Source of the DNA: Pseudomonadota bacterium
GTDB lineage: Bacteria > Pseudomonadota > Gammaproteobacteria > Steroidobacterales > Steroidobacteraceae
Assembly (NCBI GenBank): GCA_018241425.1
Contig: JAFEDU010000002.1
Coordinates: 372,001-436,000, forward strand
Direction: 5' to 3'
DNA length: 64,000 bases
Of the stretch, positions 51,757 to 59,668 are shown piece by piece. Every line of letters starts with the position of its first letter. Positions within the stretch are counted from its first letter, which is position 1. The position numbers and the translations under genes were made by a program. Below the pieces are notes generated by a model. It did no database searches. It was not told the DNA's origin and worked only from the letters and a program-made list of their open reading frames with translations.

Positions 51757-52920
51757 TCACTTCGTGGCGTCGTCCGCCGCGGGTGCCGGGGCGACCCTGA
51801 CTTCTTCGCCATCGCGCAGGAAGCCGCCGGCCGTGGCTACCACGCGCTCCTTGCCAGTCAGCCCCTCGGAGATGACGGCACCGGCCTCGGTGACCCCGGA
51901 GACGCGCACCGGGTGACGCTCGACCTTGTTGGCATCCGTCACCAAGAGCACGTAGCTGCCGTTGGCATCGGCCATGACCGCGGTCTGCGGCAGCACCGGG
52001 CGCTGCGCCTTCGCGACCGTGACCTCGCCGCGCGCGAACGCCCCGGGGCGCAGTGACGGGTCGGGCTTGAGGGTGATGCGGATGTCCCCGAGGCGGGTGT
52101 TGGGATCGATCACCGCGCCCAGGAGGCGCACGGTCCCGGGGAAGGGCCGGTCGATGCCGGTGAGGTAGACCGTCGCCGGCTGGCCTGCCTTGACCTGCGC
52201 CAGGTCCTGTTCGGCGATCTGGCCGCGCATTTCGACCTCGCCGCCGCTCGCGACGCGGAACAGCGTCGCCCCGCCGGGCGCCGCGATCTGTCCCACCTCG
52301 GCGCCGCGGGTCAGCACCGTGCCGTCGACCGGCGCGACGATCCGCGTGCGGCTGAGGCGCGCCTCGGCCTCGGCGAGCTGGGCGGCGACGACCTTGACGT
52401 TGGCGGCATCGGTGATCGCGGTGGCGTGACGCTTCTCGATGTCCTCCGCCGAGAGGGCGCCCGCGGCCTCGACGCCCTGGGCGCGCTTGTACTCGGCCGC
52501 CGACAGGGCGGCCTGGGCCTTGGCCTGATCAAGGGAAGCGGCCAGGCGGTTGACCTGCTGCACCGTCACCGAGTCATCGATGCGCGCCAGCACCTGGCCG
52601 CGCTTCACCTTGTCGCCGGCCTCCACGTATACGGCCACGATGCGGCCGGTGTCGCCCTCATTGGCGATCGGCATGTCGTAGCGTGCCGCGATGGCGCCGG
52701 TGAAGGTGACGTTGGAAGTCACGGCCTGCTGGTTCGGGATCACCACGCTGACCAGCGGCACGGTGCCGCGGTCGGCGAGCGCGGTCGGCTTGTCATGGTG
52801 GCCGCCGAAGAGCTTCATGGCCACGTAGAGAATGAGGGCGAGGACCAAGAGCGCCCCGATGATCCACAGGGCGCGGTTGCCGCGGGCCGGGCGTGCCGGG
52901 GCCGGGTTGAGGTTCGCCAT
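51757..52920 (-). CDS. RND efflux periplasmic adaptor (membrane fusion protein)
   Basis: A 387-residue adaptor. One N-terminal membrane helix (ALWIIGALLVLALILYVAM) is followed by lipoyl/barrel-sandwich halves, a helical hairpin (about 110-170) and the beta-barrel and membrane-proximal domains. The ATG at 52920 has a GGAG site 6 bases upstream. The frame stays codon-biased to a GTG at 53025 with its own AAGGA site, so the protein may be 35 residues longer. It forms an operon with the permease gene. Confidence 0.9.
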   Translation of the reverse strand: MANLNPAPARPARGNRALWIIGALLVLALILYVAMKLFGGHHDKPTALADRGTVPLVSVVIPNQQAVTSNVTFTGAIAARYDMPIANEGDTGRIVAVYVEAGDKVKRGQVLARIDDSVTVQQVNRLAASLDQAKAQAALSAAEYKRAQGVEAAGALSAEDIEKRHATAITDAANVKVVAAQLAEAEARLSRTRIVAPVDGTVLTRGAEVGQIAAPGGATLFRVASGGEVEMRGQIAEQDLAQVKAGQPATVYLTGIDRPFPGTVRLLGAVIDPNTRLGDIRITLKPDPSLRPGAFARGEVTVAKAQRPVLPQTAVMADANGSYVLLVTDANKVERHPVRVSGVTEAGAVISEGLTGKERVVATAGGFLRDGEEVRVAPAPAADDATK

Positions 52921-53392
52921 GCCGGGCTCCGGGTGGGCAGCGCCCGGGCGGTCGCGGCCGATCCAGGTCACGGACTCGCCGGTCTCGTCGCCCGGCGGGA
53001 TAAGCGGATCAAGGTTGGTACCCACGCAGGAGTTCCTTTGCTGCTCGCCGGAGGCTGGAAAACCGGCTGCCTCGTCGTTGGCCGGCAGTTTAATCGCCCG
53101 TCCTGCCCCCGTCCGGCCGAAGCGCCAGTCAGACGGTGGTGGGCGACGGACCGAGGAACCTGAGGCCGCCAGGCGCCCGGGAACGGGTCCGGCCCGGGCG
53201 CTTCCGCCCCGGCAATTCCCCGCGCCGCGCGCTGCTAAGTCCTTGTCGTTGCGGGCGAACCTGCGGGGGCGCGCATTGTAGCCGAAGGAGTCGGCAGGTC
53301 CAGTGACGGTGCGGGGTCGGGCAGGCCGTTTGGGTATCATGCGCTCGCTTTTTGAGGCGCCCGCCCGGGCGTGCACGAGGTGACAGGCGCAG
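52921..53392. other. Divergent intergenic region between efflux adaptor and glycosyltransferase
   Basis: If the adaptor starts at 53025, only about 367 bases remain non-coding. The minus frame stays open through 53523, but codon use decays beyond 53025. A TATCAT box near 53334 could be a glycosyltransferase -10 but lacks a good -35. I see no inverted repeat that would suggest a TetR or MarR operator. Confidence 0.4.
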
Positions 53393-54145
53393 ATGAAGGT
53401 TTCGATCGTCACGGCGGTCCGCAACGGGGCCAAGACCATTGGGGTCACCCTGGCCTCCGTGGCCGGGCAGACCCACCCGGACATCGAGCACGTCGTGGTG
53501 GATGGGGCCTCGACTGACGGCACCGCCGAGCTCGTCCACCAGCAGGCCCAGCGCCCGGTGCGGGTGCTGTCCGAGCCGGACCGGGGCGTCTACGACGCCT
53601 TCAACAAGGGGTTGAAGCTGTGCACCGGGGACCTGGTGGCGTTCCTCAACTGCGCCGACAGCTACTGGACCCCGACGGTCGTCGCGGACGTCGTGGCCCG
53701 CTTCGCTTCCGGTGACGTCGATGCGGTGTTCGGCGACGTCATGATCGTCGATGCCGAGGACACCAGCGTGCCGGTACGGCGGTACCGCTCCTCGCGCTTC
53801 AGGCCCTCGCGCATCGCCTACGGATTCATGCCGGCACACCCGGCACTGTTCCTGCGCCGCTCGATCTACGAGCGCTACGGGCCGTACGACATCAGCTACC
53901 GCATCGCCGGGGACTTCGAGTACATCGCCCGCATCTTCGGGAAGCTCACTCTGCGCTATGCGTGCCTGCCCCAGTGCATGGTACGTATGCCCCGCGGGGG
54001 CCTCTCTACCGCCGGTCCTCGCAGCAACTGGATCATCACCCGCGAGATGCAGCGCGCCTGCGCGCAGAACTCCATCCCGACCAACCTCTTCAAGCTGCTG
54101 CTGCGATTCCCGATCAAGATCAGCGAGTTCTTCGCCGTGGGATGA
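53393..54145 (+). CDS. Family 2 glycosyltransferase
   Basis: A 250-residue GT-A fold transferase of the WcaE/WcaA-like group. The nucleotide-sugar-binding start SIVTAVRNGAKTI, the VVDGASTDGT loop and SEPDRGVYDAFNKG are all typical. Catalytic acidic residues lie in NCADSYW and AGDFEY. It probably transfers a sugar for an exopolysaccharide or O-antigen. No polysaccharide gene cluster is nearby. Confidence 0.85.
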   Translation: MKVSIVTAVRNGAKTIGVTLASVAGQTHPDIEHVVVDGASTDGTAELVHQQAQRPVRVLSEPDRGVYDAFNKGLKLCTGDLVAFLNCADSYWTPTVVADVVARFASGDVDAVFGDVMIVDAEDTSVPVRRYRSSRFRPSRIAYGFMPAHPALFLRRSIYERYGPYDISYRIAGDFEYIARIFGKLTLRYACLPQCMVRMPRGGLSTAGPRSNWIITREMQRACAQNSIPTNLFKLLLRFPIKISEFFAVG

Positions 54146-54147
54146 GC

Positions 54148-54166
54148 CGGGCAGGCTTCCTGCCCG
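54148..54166 (+). terminator. Hairpin directly after glycosyltransferase stop
   Basis: A perfect 8-bp stem CGGGCAGG/CCTGCCCG with a 3-base loop begins three bases after the stop codon. No T-tract follows, so termination is uncertain; it may protect the mRNA end. Confidence 0.45.
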
Positions 54167-54312
54167 CGGATGCAAACCACGCCTGCTGATACTCAGATGC
54201 TGGCGCGTGCAACTGATTCGGTGGTGACGTGGGGCAGGGCGGCGTGGCGACCCGAACGCCGGCGATTTAAGGTAATGGACGTCGACCCGATACGTCACAC
54301 AGGTTCGTATCA

Positions 54313-55038
54313 GTGAAAAACATACGGTTCGGACGCCGCCTCTTGCTCAAAGGCGGCTTGGCGTCCTTGGCTGCGGGGACAGCGTTTGCGGGTTCGGCGA
54401 TTTCGGCGGAACCTCAGGCGAGCGCGCCTCGCAAGACCGGCATCGCTTTCGGCACCTTAGGCTCGCAGGGAAGCAATCACTCGTACGTGCTGCAAAAGTA
54501 TCTGGCGTTCCGGCAGCTCGAGGGCGCCAGCGTCCGACTGTTCCAGGCCTTTGACGAGGCGTTTGAGGCCTTGGCGGCGGGGGACCTGGACTTCGTTCTG
54601 CAGGTGTCGGTTCACCCCAGCCATGCCGACATGGTGGCCCGCTTCTTCAACCGCGTGCATATCGTGGATGCCTTCATCGCGCCCAGTAAGCCGCTGGCTG
54701 TGGTCACGCGACGATCAGTGCAGAAGCCTGTCTCCATAGCGCTGCAACCAGCCACGCGCCATTACACGGATCTCAGTGCGTGGAGCCAGCAGATCGACGA
54801 GGTTTCAATCGCGACCGTTGCCGAGGGCCTGCTGTCAGGGCGCTATGATTCTGGACTGACGGCGCGCGAGTTGGCTGAGCGGTACCCTGAACAGTTCAGA
54901 ATTGACCGAGACATCGGCGCTGCAACCGACACGTGGGTTCTATTCGGGCACAGATCCATCCCGGTCGGGCAGATATGTGCCTGGGCACAGGCCCCGGTGA
55001 CGAAGTTGTTCGCAGATGGCGCTCGAGACGAATCGTAG
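54313..55038 (+). CDS. Tat-exported periplasmic-binding-like protein related to prephenate dehydratase domain
   Basis: A 241-residue protein starting at GTG with a twin-arginine signal (GRRLLLKGG, cleavage near AISAEP). The mature part reads like the prephenate dehydratase catalytic lobe: IAFGTLGSQGSNHSYV, then FQAFDEAFEALAAGDLDFVLQ. However, the Thr-Arg-Phe motif of active dehydratases is not seen. PDT has the type II periplasmic-binding fold, so it might bind a solute or make a precursor outside the cytoplasm. Codon use is less GC-rich than neighbours, suggesting transfer. tRNA-Thr is adjacent. Confidence 0.6.
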   Translation: MKNIRFGRRLLLKGGLASLAAGTAFAGSAISAEPQASAPRKTGIAFGTLGSQGSNHSYVLQKYLAFRQLEGASVRLFQAFDEAFEALAAGDLDFVLQVSVHPSHADMVARFFNRVHIVDAFIAPSKPLAVVTRRSVQKPVSIALQPATRHYTDLSAWSQQIDEVSIATVAEGLLSGRYDSGLTARELAERYPEQFRIDRDIGAATDTWVLFGHRSIPVGQICAWAQAPVTKLFADGARDES

Positions 55039-55095
55039 AGGTAACGCTCGTCCCCGGACGGGGAAAACATCACTGGATAGTGCTGGTCGCGGATT

Positions 55096-55171
55096 TGGTG
55101 CCGGCTCACGGACTCGAACCGTGGACCTACCGCTTACGAAGCGGTTGCTCTACCAGCTGAGCTAAGCCGGC
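55096..55171 (-). tRNA. tRNA-Thr(CGT)
   Basis: A complete 76-base cloverleaf with acceptor stem GCCGGCT/AGCCGGC and D-arm AGCTCAGCTGGTAGAGC. The anticodon stem ACCGC/GCGGT encloses loop TTCGTAA, giving anticodon CGT. The T-arm is CACGGTTCGAGTCCGTG. Its CCA end is encoded. It decodes ACG. Confidence 0.97.
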
Positions 55172-55249
55172 CCTGCGCTGTGGACTTCCTGCCGGGGCCG
55201 GATCTTAGCCGGGCCGGCGGCGGCTTCACGCCGCGGAAGGCCGCAGATT

Positions 55250-55681
55250 CTACATTTTTTTGCGCAGGCGGATGACCAGATCGATTCCCGCCACCTCGGT
55301 GCCGGCAGGCGGCGGCGGCAGGCGCGAGAACTCGACGTCCGGGACCGGAACGTCGATCAGTGCGCCGTTGGTCAGGTCATGGAAGTGGTAGTGGGCATCG
55401 ACATTCGAGTCGAACCAGGCGCGCGACCCGTCCACCGACAGCTGGCGGATCAGCCCGTGGCCCGCGAACAGGTTCAGCGTGTTGTAGACGGTAGCCTTGG
55501 ACACCCGGGCGCCGGCACCCCGCAGGCTGGCGAGGATCTGCTCGGCCGACAGGTGCTGGGGGGCGGAGAGCAGGAGCGAGGCGATCCGAACGCGCTGCGC
55601 CGTGGGGCGGATGCCGCACCCCAGCAGTCGCTGCTCGGTGTGGCTTACGTTCTGGTCGGGTGTCGTGTTGGTCATGTCCAT
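55250..55681 (-). CDS. Fur-family transcriptional regulator
   Basis: A 143-residue Fur/Irr/PerR-like protein. A winged-helix DNA-binding domain (GIRPTAQRVRIASLL ... VSKATVYNTLNLF) is followed by a metal-site segment (DAHYHFHDL). The CxxC structural zinc pairs of classical Fur are absent; only one Cys is seen. The ATG at 55681 fits a promoter with no leader; the ATG at 55675 is an alternative. The regulator probably controls iron, manganese or peroxide genes. It neighbours the P450/FAAL locus on the same strand. Confidence 0.85.
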   Translation of the reverse strand: MDMTNTTPDQNVSHTEQRLLGCGIRPTAQRVRIASLLLSAPQHLSAEQILASLRGAGARVSKATVYNTLNLFAGHGLIRQLSVDGSRAWFDSNVDAHYHFHDLTNGALIDVPVPDVEFSRLPPPPAGTEVAGIDLVIRLRKKM

Positions 55682-55688
55682 GGCGCTA

Positions 55689-55725
55689 ATTATACGGTCG
55701 TTCAAGAAAAATGATACGCCCGTAT
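55689..55725 (-). promoter_or_regulatory. Promoter of the Fur-family gene with palindromic operator
   Basis: On the minus strand a perfect TATAAT (55694-55689) lies 7 bases before the ATG at 55681, so the transcript would be leaderless or nearly so. At 17 bases upstream is a weak -35 (GTATCA). A perfect 12-bp palindrome ATACG-CC-CGTAT (55714-55725) covers it, a likely autoregulatory site. Confidence 0.6.
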
Positions 55726-55798
55726 AGCGCTGTAACCCCCCGAAAAAACAGGCCTTCCGCGGGTTTACCCGCAGGGGCCCTGGAACCGCCCGGCGGGC

Positions 55799-57763
55799 TC
55801 ACCCGAGCTTGCTCTCCAGGTGCCGGGCGAGCTCCGCAATGGTCGGGTAATCAAACAGTTCGGTGAGGTCGACCTTGCCCGGGTACTCCTTGTCGATCTG
55901 CTCGTGGATCTCGATGAGCTTGAGCGAGCTGGCCCCGACCTCGAACAGGTTGTCGTCCACCCCGATGCGCTTGCCGGGGAGGGCGGCGTCACAGATCTCC
56001 TGCAGCTTCTGCTCGATCTGGGTCCGGGCGCCGGACTGGGGTGCACGCTGCGCGGCCTTGAGCTCGCGCAGTTGCGCGCGCTCGGCATCGAACTCGCCGG
56101 CGAGGAATGCCTCCTCCAGGAGGTGGCGCTGCACCTTGCCGCTGGTGGTCTTCGGAATGCGCTTGACCGGCACCACCTCGGCCACCTCGAGCCCGGTCTG
56201 CTCGTTGACGAGCCGGCTCACCTGGGTCGCGAGCGGCAGGAAGTCCTCGGCGCCGCTGCGGTGCAGGACGAACACGATGAGGTCCTCGGTCTGTCCGCCG
56301 CGCGGACGGATCCCGGCCGCCACCACCTTGCCCAGTTCCAGCCCGTCGGCGCGCTGCGCGACGGCTTCGAGGTCGTGCGGGTAGTAGTTCTGGCCGTTGA
56401 CGAAGATGATCTCCTTGGCGCGGCCGGAGATGTAGAGGCCGCCCTCGTGCACGAGCCCCAGGTCGCCCGTGCGCAGCCAGCCATCGGCCGTGAAGGCCGC
56501 GGCGTTCGCCTCGCGGTTCTCGAAGTAGCCGCGCGTGACGTTCGCCCCGCGGATCAGCACGTGCCCGATGCGGTCGGCGGGGATCGCGGCGCCCGCCTCG
56601 TCGGCAATGCGCACTTCGCAGTAGGGGATGGCCTGGCCCTCGCACACCAGCTGCACTGCGTCGCGGTCGGTCGCGGGGACCGGCTCCACCGGGTCGCCCG
56701 GGTTCATGCGGTGGCGGTTGAGCGCGAGCGTCTTCAGCGGCGCGCCCGGGGTAGGGAAGGCCACGGCGAGGGAAGCCTCGGCAAGCCCGTACACCGGGAA
56801 CATCGCGGTGCGCTCGAGCTTTGAGGGCGCAAGGCGGCTGAGGAACTCCTCGCACAGCTCCGCCGAGATCGGCTCGGCGCCGTTGAAGATGAAGCGCACG
56901 GCAGAGAGGTCGAGGCCCTCCGGCGCGCGCTCGCCGAGCACCTTGAGGTAGTGCTTGTAGCCGAAGTTCGGCGAACACAGGATGCTCGCGCGCACGCGCG
57001 AGGCGAGCGTCAGCCACAGGAGCGGCCGGCGGATGAAGAGCTCCGTCGGCATCAGGTGCGCCTGCACCTGGGCGGCGAACATGATCAGGTGGAAGCCGAT
57101 GAGCCCCATGTCATGGGTGAGCGGCATCCACGACAGGCTCACGTCCTGGGAGGTGAAGCCGGTTGCCTCGACGACCCCGCGGGCGTTGGCGAGCAGGTTC
57201 GCGTGCGTCAGCACCACCCCCTTGGGCTCGCTGGTGGAACCGGAGGAGAACTGGATGAAGGCGGTGTCCTCGGGCGCGACCTTCTGCACGCTCCCGGGGC
57301 GGGAGATGTCGTCCAGGTCATCGACCAGGAAGGTGCGCGCGCGAAGCGCCTCGTAGGTCTTCAGTTCGCCGGCACCGGCGCCAGCGGCGAAGGTGCCGAT
57401 GCGCTCGAGCGAGCGCCGCTCGGTGTACAGGTACGGGGTGCCGAGCTGGCGGGCGATGCGCAGCAGCTTGTGCCGGTGCTCGTCGCTGATGCCGAGCGCC
57501 ACCGGGACCGGCACGATGCCGCCGAGCACGGCCGCCCAGAAGGCATCCAGGAACTGTTCGTTGTTGTTGAGGAACAGGATCAGCTTGTCGCCGCGTTTCG
57601 CGCCGAGGCGCTGCAGGTGCCACAGGATCCCGAGCGCGCGCTCGTGCAGCTCGCCGAAGGAGACGACCCGCTGGTCGTTCTCCCCTTCGTGATAGGTGAT
57701 CGAGCGGTCGGTGCCGCGGTGGGATTCCAGCAGCTCGGTGAGGGTCGCAGCTTTGAAGGTCAA
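55799..57763 (-). CDS. Fatty acyl-AMP ligase with C-terminal acyl-carrier domain
   Basis: A 654-residue adenylating enzyme. The ATP motif FSSGSTSEPKG (about 170), SWMPLTHDMGLIG and YGLAEASLAV place it near fatty acyl-AMP ligases, which activate fatty acids and load them onto carrier proteins. IPKTTSGKVQR is the catalytic-Lys loop. Residues about 575-654 form an ACP with phosphopantetheine site GASSLKL. TTG at 57763 overlaps the P450 stop (TTGA); no ATG exists near. It would load its own ACP, activated by the nearby PPTase. Confidence 0.82.
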   Translation of the reverse strand: MTFKAATLTELLESHRGTDRSITYHEGENDQRVVSFGELHERALGILWHLQRLGAKRGDKLILFLNNNEQFLDAFWAAVLGGIVPVPVALGISDEHRHKLLRIARQLGTPYLYTERRSLERIGTFAAGAGAGELKTYEALRARTFLVDDLDDISRPGSVQKVAPEDTAFIQFSSGSTSEPKGVVLTHANLLANARGVVEATGFTSQDVSLSWMPLTHDMGLIGFHLIMFAAQVQAHLMPTELFIRRPLLWLTLASRVRASILCSPNFGYKHYLKVLGERAPEGLDLSAVRFIFNGAEPISAELCEEFLSRLAPSKLERTAMFPVYGLAEASLAVAFPTPGAPLKTLALNRHRMNPGDPVEPVPATDRDAVQLVCEGQAIPYCEVRIADEAGAAIPADRIGHVLIRGANVTRGYFENREANAAAFTADGWLRTGDLGLVHEGGLYISGRAKEIIFVNGQNYYPHDLEAVAQRADGLELGKVVAAGIRPRGGQTEDLIVFVLHRSGAEDFLPLATQVSRLVNEQTGLEVAEVVPVKRIPKTTSGKVQRHLLEEAFLAGEFDAERAQLRELKAAQRAPQSGARTQIEQKLQEICDAALPGKRIGVDDNLFEVGASSLKLIEIHEQIDKEYPGKVDLTELFDYPTIAELARHLESKLG

Positions 57764-59070
57764 CGTCGTTCCAGTCTCATGTGCAGCGGGTAGCGGGTGC
57801 GCAGGTTGATCTGCGCTTCGAGCTCGAGGGGCTGATCGGGTACGTAGGTCAGGCGGTAGTGGCGCGCCACCTTGTACAGGTGCACCAGCATCTCGTAGAG
57901 CGCGAGGGTCTCGCCGATGCAGTGGCGCGGGCCGGCGGCGAAGGGCATGTAGGCGTAGCGCGGCCGGTCGGCCTCGTGCTCGGGGGCGAAGCGCTCCGGC
58001 CAGAACCGTTCCGGTTCGTGCCAGAACTTCGGGTGCCGGTGTAGCAGGTAGAGCGGCAACAGCACGTTGCTGTTGGCCGGGATCGCGTAGCCGCCGAGTT
58101 CGTCGGCCTCGAGCGTGCGCCGCGACAGGAGCCACCCCGGGGGATACAGGCGCAGCGCCTCGTTCACCACCTGCTGGGTGTAGGGGAGGGACTCCATGTC
58201 GGTGAGGCTGGGGGCTGCAAACTCGGGCGCCGCATCCAGCTCGGCGTGCAGACGGTCGGCGACCTGCGGGTGCTGCGACAGCAGGTACCAGGTCCAGTTG
58301 AGGCCGCTCGCCGTGGTCTCGTGCCCGGCGACGATGAGGGTCATCACCTCGTCGATGAGCTCGCGGTCCTCCATCGGGCGCCCGGTGTCCTTGTCGCGCG
58401 CCTCCATGAGCATGGCGAGGAAGTCGAAGTGCTCGGTGTTCTCGGCGCGCCGGCGCGCCATCAGCTCGGCGACGAGGCGCGTGAGCGAGCGGAACTTGTA
58501 GGCGAACTGCAGGTTGCGCTCGGAGTCCTTGGTGACCACCTCGAACGGGTTGCCGCCGAGCTTTTCGGTGAGCCGGTCGAGGTCGGTCCCGAAGATCGAG
58601 CGCAGCACGATCTCGAGCGTGAGTTCGCTCATCTCGTCGGTGAGGTTCACCAGCTCGCCGCGGGCGGTGAGGGCCTCCCAGCGGGCGATGAAGCGCTCGT
58701 TGGCCGCGGTGATCAGCTGCGCGTACTGCGTGACCACGCGCCGGTGAAAGAAGGGCTGCATCATGTAGCGCTGGCGGCGCCACAGCTCGCCCTCGCTGGT
58801 CATGATCCCCTTGCCGAGCAGGATCTTTACCCGGTCGAGGCCCAGCCCCTTGACGTAGTTCTTGTGGTTGGTGACCAGCACCCGCTTCACGTCGTCCGGG
58901 TGGTGGATCACATAGGTATAAGATGCGCGCCCGGGCGCGTACACGCGGTAGGTGTCGCCATAGCGGGCGAACAGCTCGGTCATGCGCTCCAGGGAATCGT
59001 CCGTGGAACCAATATCGAACTTCAGTTCAGCCTCGGGTGGCGCGGTATTCGCGGGCGCGGCGGCGTTCAT
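57760..59070 (-). CDS. Cytochrome P450
   Basis: A 436-residue soluble P450. The I-helix AGHETTASGLNW supplies the oxygen-activation Thr, NEALRLYPPGW contains ExxR, and FAAGPRHCIGE holds the haem-thiolate Cys. It probably hydroxylates or epoxidises an alkyl chain. The 3' end overlaps the FAAL-ACP start (TTGA), implying one operon and suggesting that the acyl-ACP is its substrate. The ATG overlaps the divergent PPTase start in CATG. Electron-transfer partners are not nearby. Confidence 0.92.
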   Translation of the reverse strand: MNAAAPANTAPPEAELKFDIGSTDDSLERMTELFARYGDTYRVYAPGRASYTYVIHHPDDVKRVLVTNHKNYVKGLGLDRVKILLGKGIMTSEGELWRRQRYMMQPFFHRRVVTQYAQLITAANERFIARWEALTARGELVNLTDEMSELTLEIVLRSIFGTDLDRLTEKLGGNPFEVVTKDSERNLQFAYKFRSLTRLVAELMARRRAENTEHFDFLAMLMEARDKDTGRPMEDRELIDEVMTLIVAGHETTASGLNWTWYLLSQHPQVADRLHAELDAAPEFAAPSLTDMESLPYTQQVVNEALRLYPPGWLLSRRTLEADELGGYAIPANSNVLLPLYLLHRHPKFWHEPERFWPERFAPEHEADRPRYAYMPFAAGPRHCIGETLALYEMLVHLYKVARHYRLTYVPDQPLELEAQINLRTRYPLHMRLERR

Positions 59071-59071
59071 G
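59068..59071. other. Overlapping divergent start codons (CATG)
   Basis: The P450 ATG (minus, 59070-59068) and the PPTase ATG (plus, 59069-59071) share two bases. If both starts are right, there is no intergenic DNA, and each gene's promoter lies inside the other's coding sequence. A TATAAG box on the minus strand (59103-59098), 16 bases from CTGACC (59125-59120), could drive the P450 operon from within the PPTase gene. Confidence 0.55.
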
Positions 59072-59668
59072 CAAGCTGTTGAAAGCCAAACCTTAATCTT
59101 ATATCACTCGGACCTTCGGGGTCAGTGGCCGGAAGAGGCAGCCCGCGCGCTCACCCGGCGCCTGCGCTACCTCGGAAGGCTCGCGCTCGAGGGGGATTCG
59201 CAGCCCGCGCGCGCCTCGCTCGCCGGACTTGCGCTCGCGCTCAAGGGCTTGCGGCGCATGACCGGTCTCGCGCTTGAGCCCGGCGACCTCACCTACGTGC
59301 CCGGCGAGAAGCCGCGGCTCGCCGCCGAGCTTGCGACGCCCCACGACTTCTCGATCGCCCACTCCGGCCCCTATGTCGCCTGCGCGGTCGTTGCGGGCAT
59401 GGCGGTCGGCCTGGACCTGGAGTTCGGCGCGCACCCGCGGCTGCCCGAATGGGTGGCGCGCGAGGCCGCCGTGAAGGGCGCGACGCTCGGGGTGCGCGCG
59501 ATCGGCGAGGTCGAGCTCGCCGCGGACGGGGCGCACTTGCGCGGGCAGCGCTGGTACGCGCGCCCGCTCGAGTGCTTCCCCGGCGCCAGCGCGTGCGTGA
59601 TGACGCAGCTGCCGCTGACCGGACTTGAGGCGCAGGCGTTCAGCCTTCGGGAACTGTTCGCATCATGA
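59069..59668 (+). CDS. 4'-phosphopantetheinyl transferase
   Basis: A 199-residue Sfp/AcpS-superfamily protein. The signature appears as DFSIAHSGPYVACAVV, GLDLEFG (Mg-binding Asp and Glu) and VAREAAVKG (the WxxKE-like Glu/Lys, with the Trp shifted). It would attach phosphopantetheine from CoA to the ACP domain of the neighbouring FAAL. The C-terminal third is shorter and more divergent than in Sfp, which lowers certainty about substrate range. It overlaps the DUF374 gene by 4 bases (ATGA). Confidence 0.78.
   Translation: MQAVESQTLILYHSDLRGQWPEEAARALTRRLRYLGRLALEGDSQPARASLAGLALALKGLRRMTGLALEPGDLTYVPGEKPRLAAELATPHDFSIAHSGPYVACAVVAGMAVGLDLEFGAHPRLPEWVAREAAVKGATLGVRAIGEVELAADGAHLRGQRWYARPLECFPGASACVMTQLPLTGLEAQAFSLRELFAS

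Noticed and set aside
49655..51916. 753-codon plus-strand open frame
   Set aside because: A shadow of the RND permease; His/Arg/Gly-rich with no motifs.
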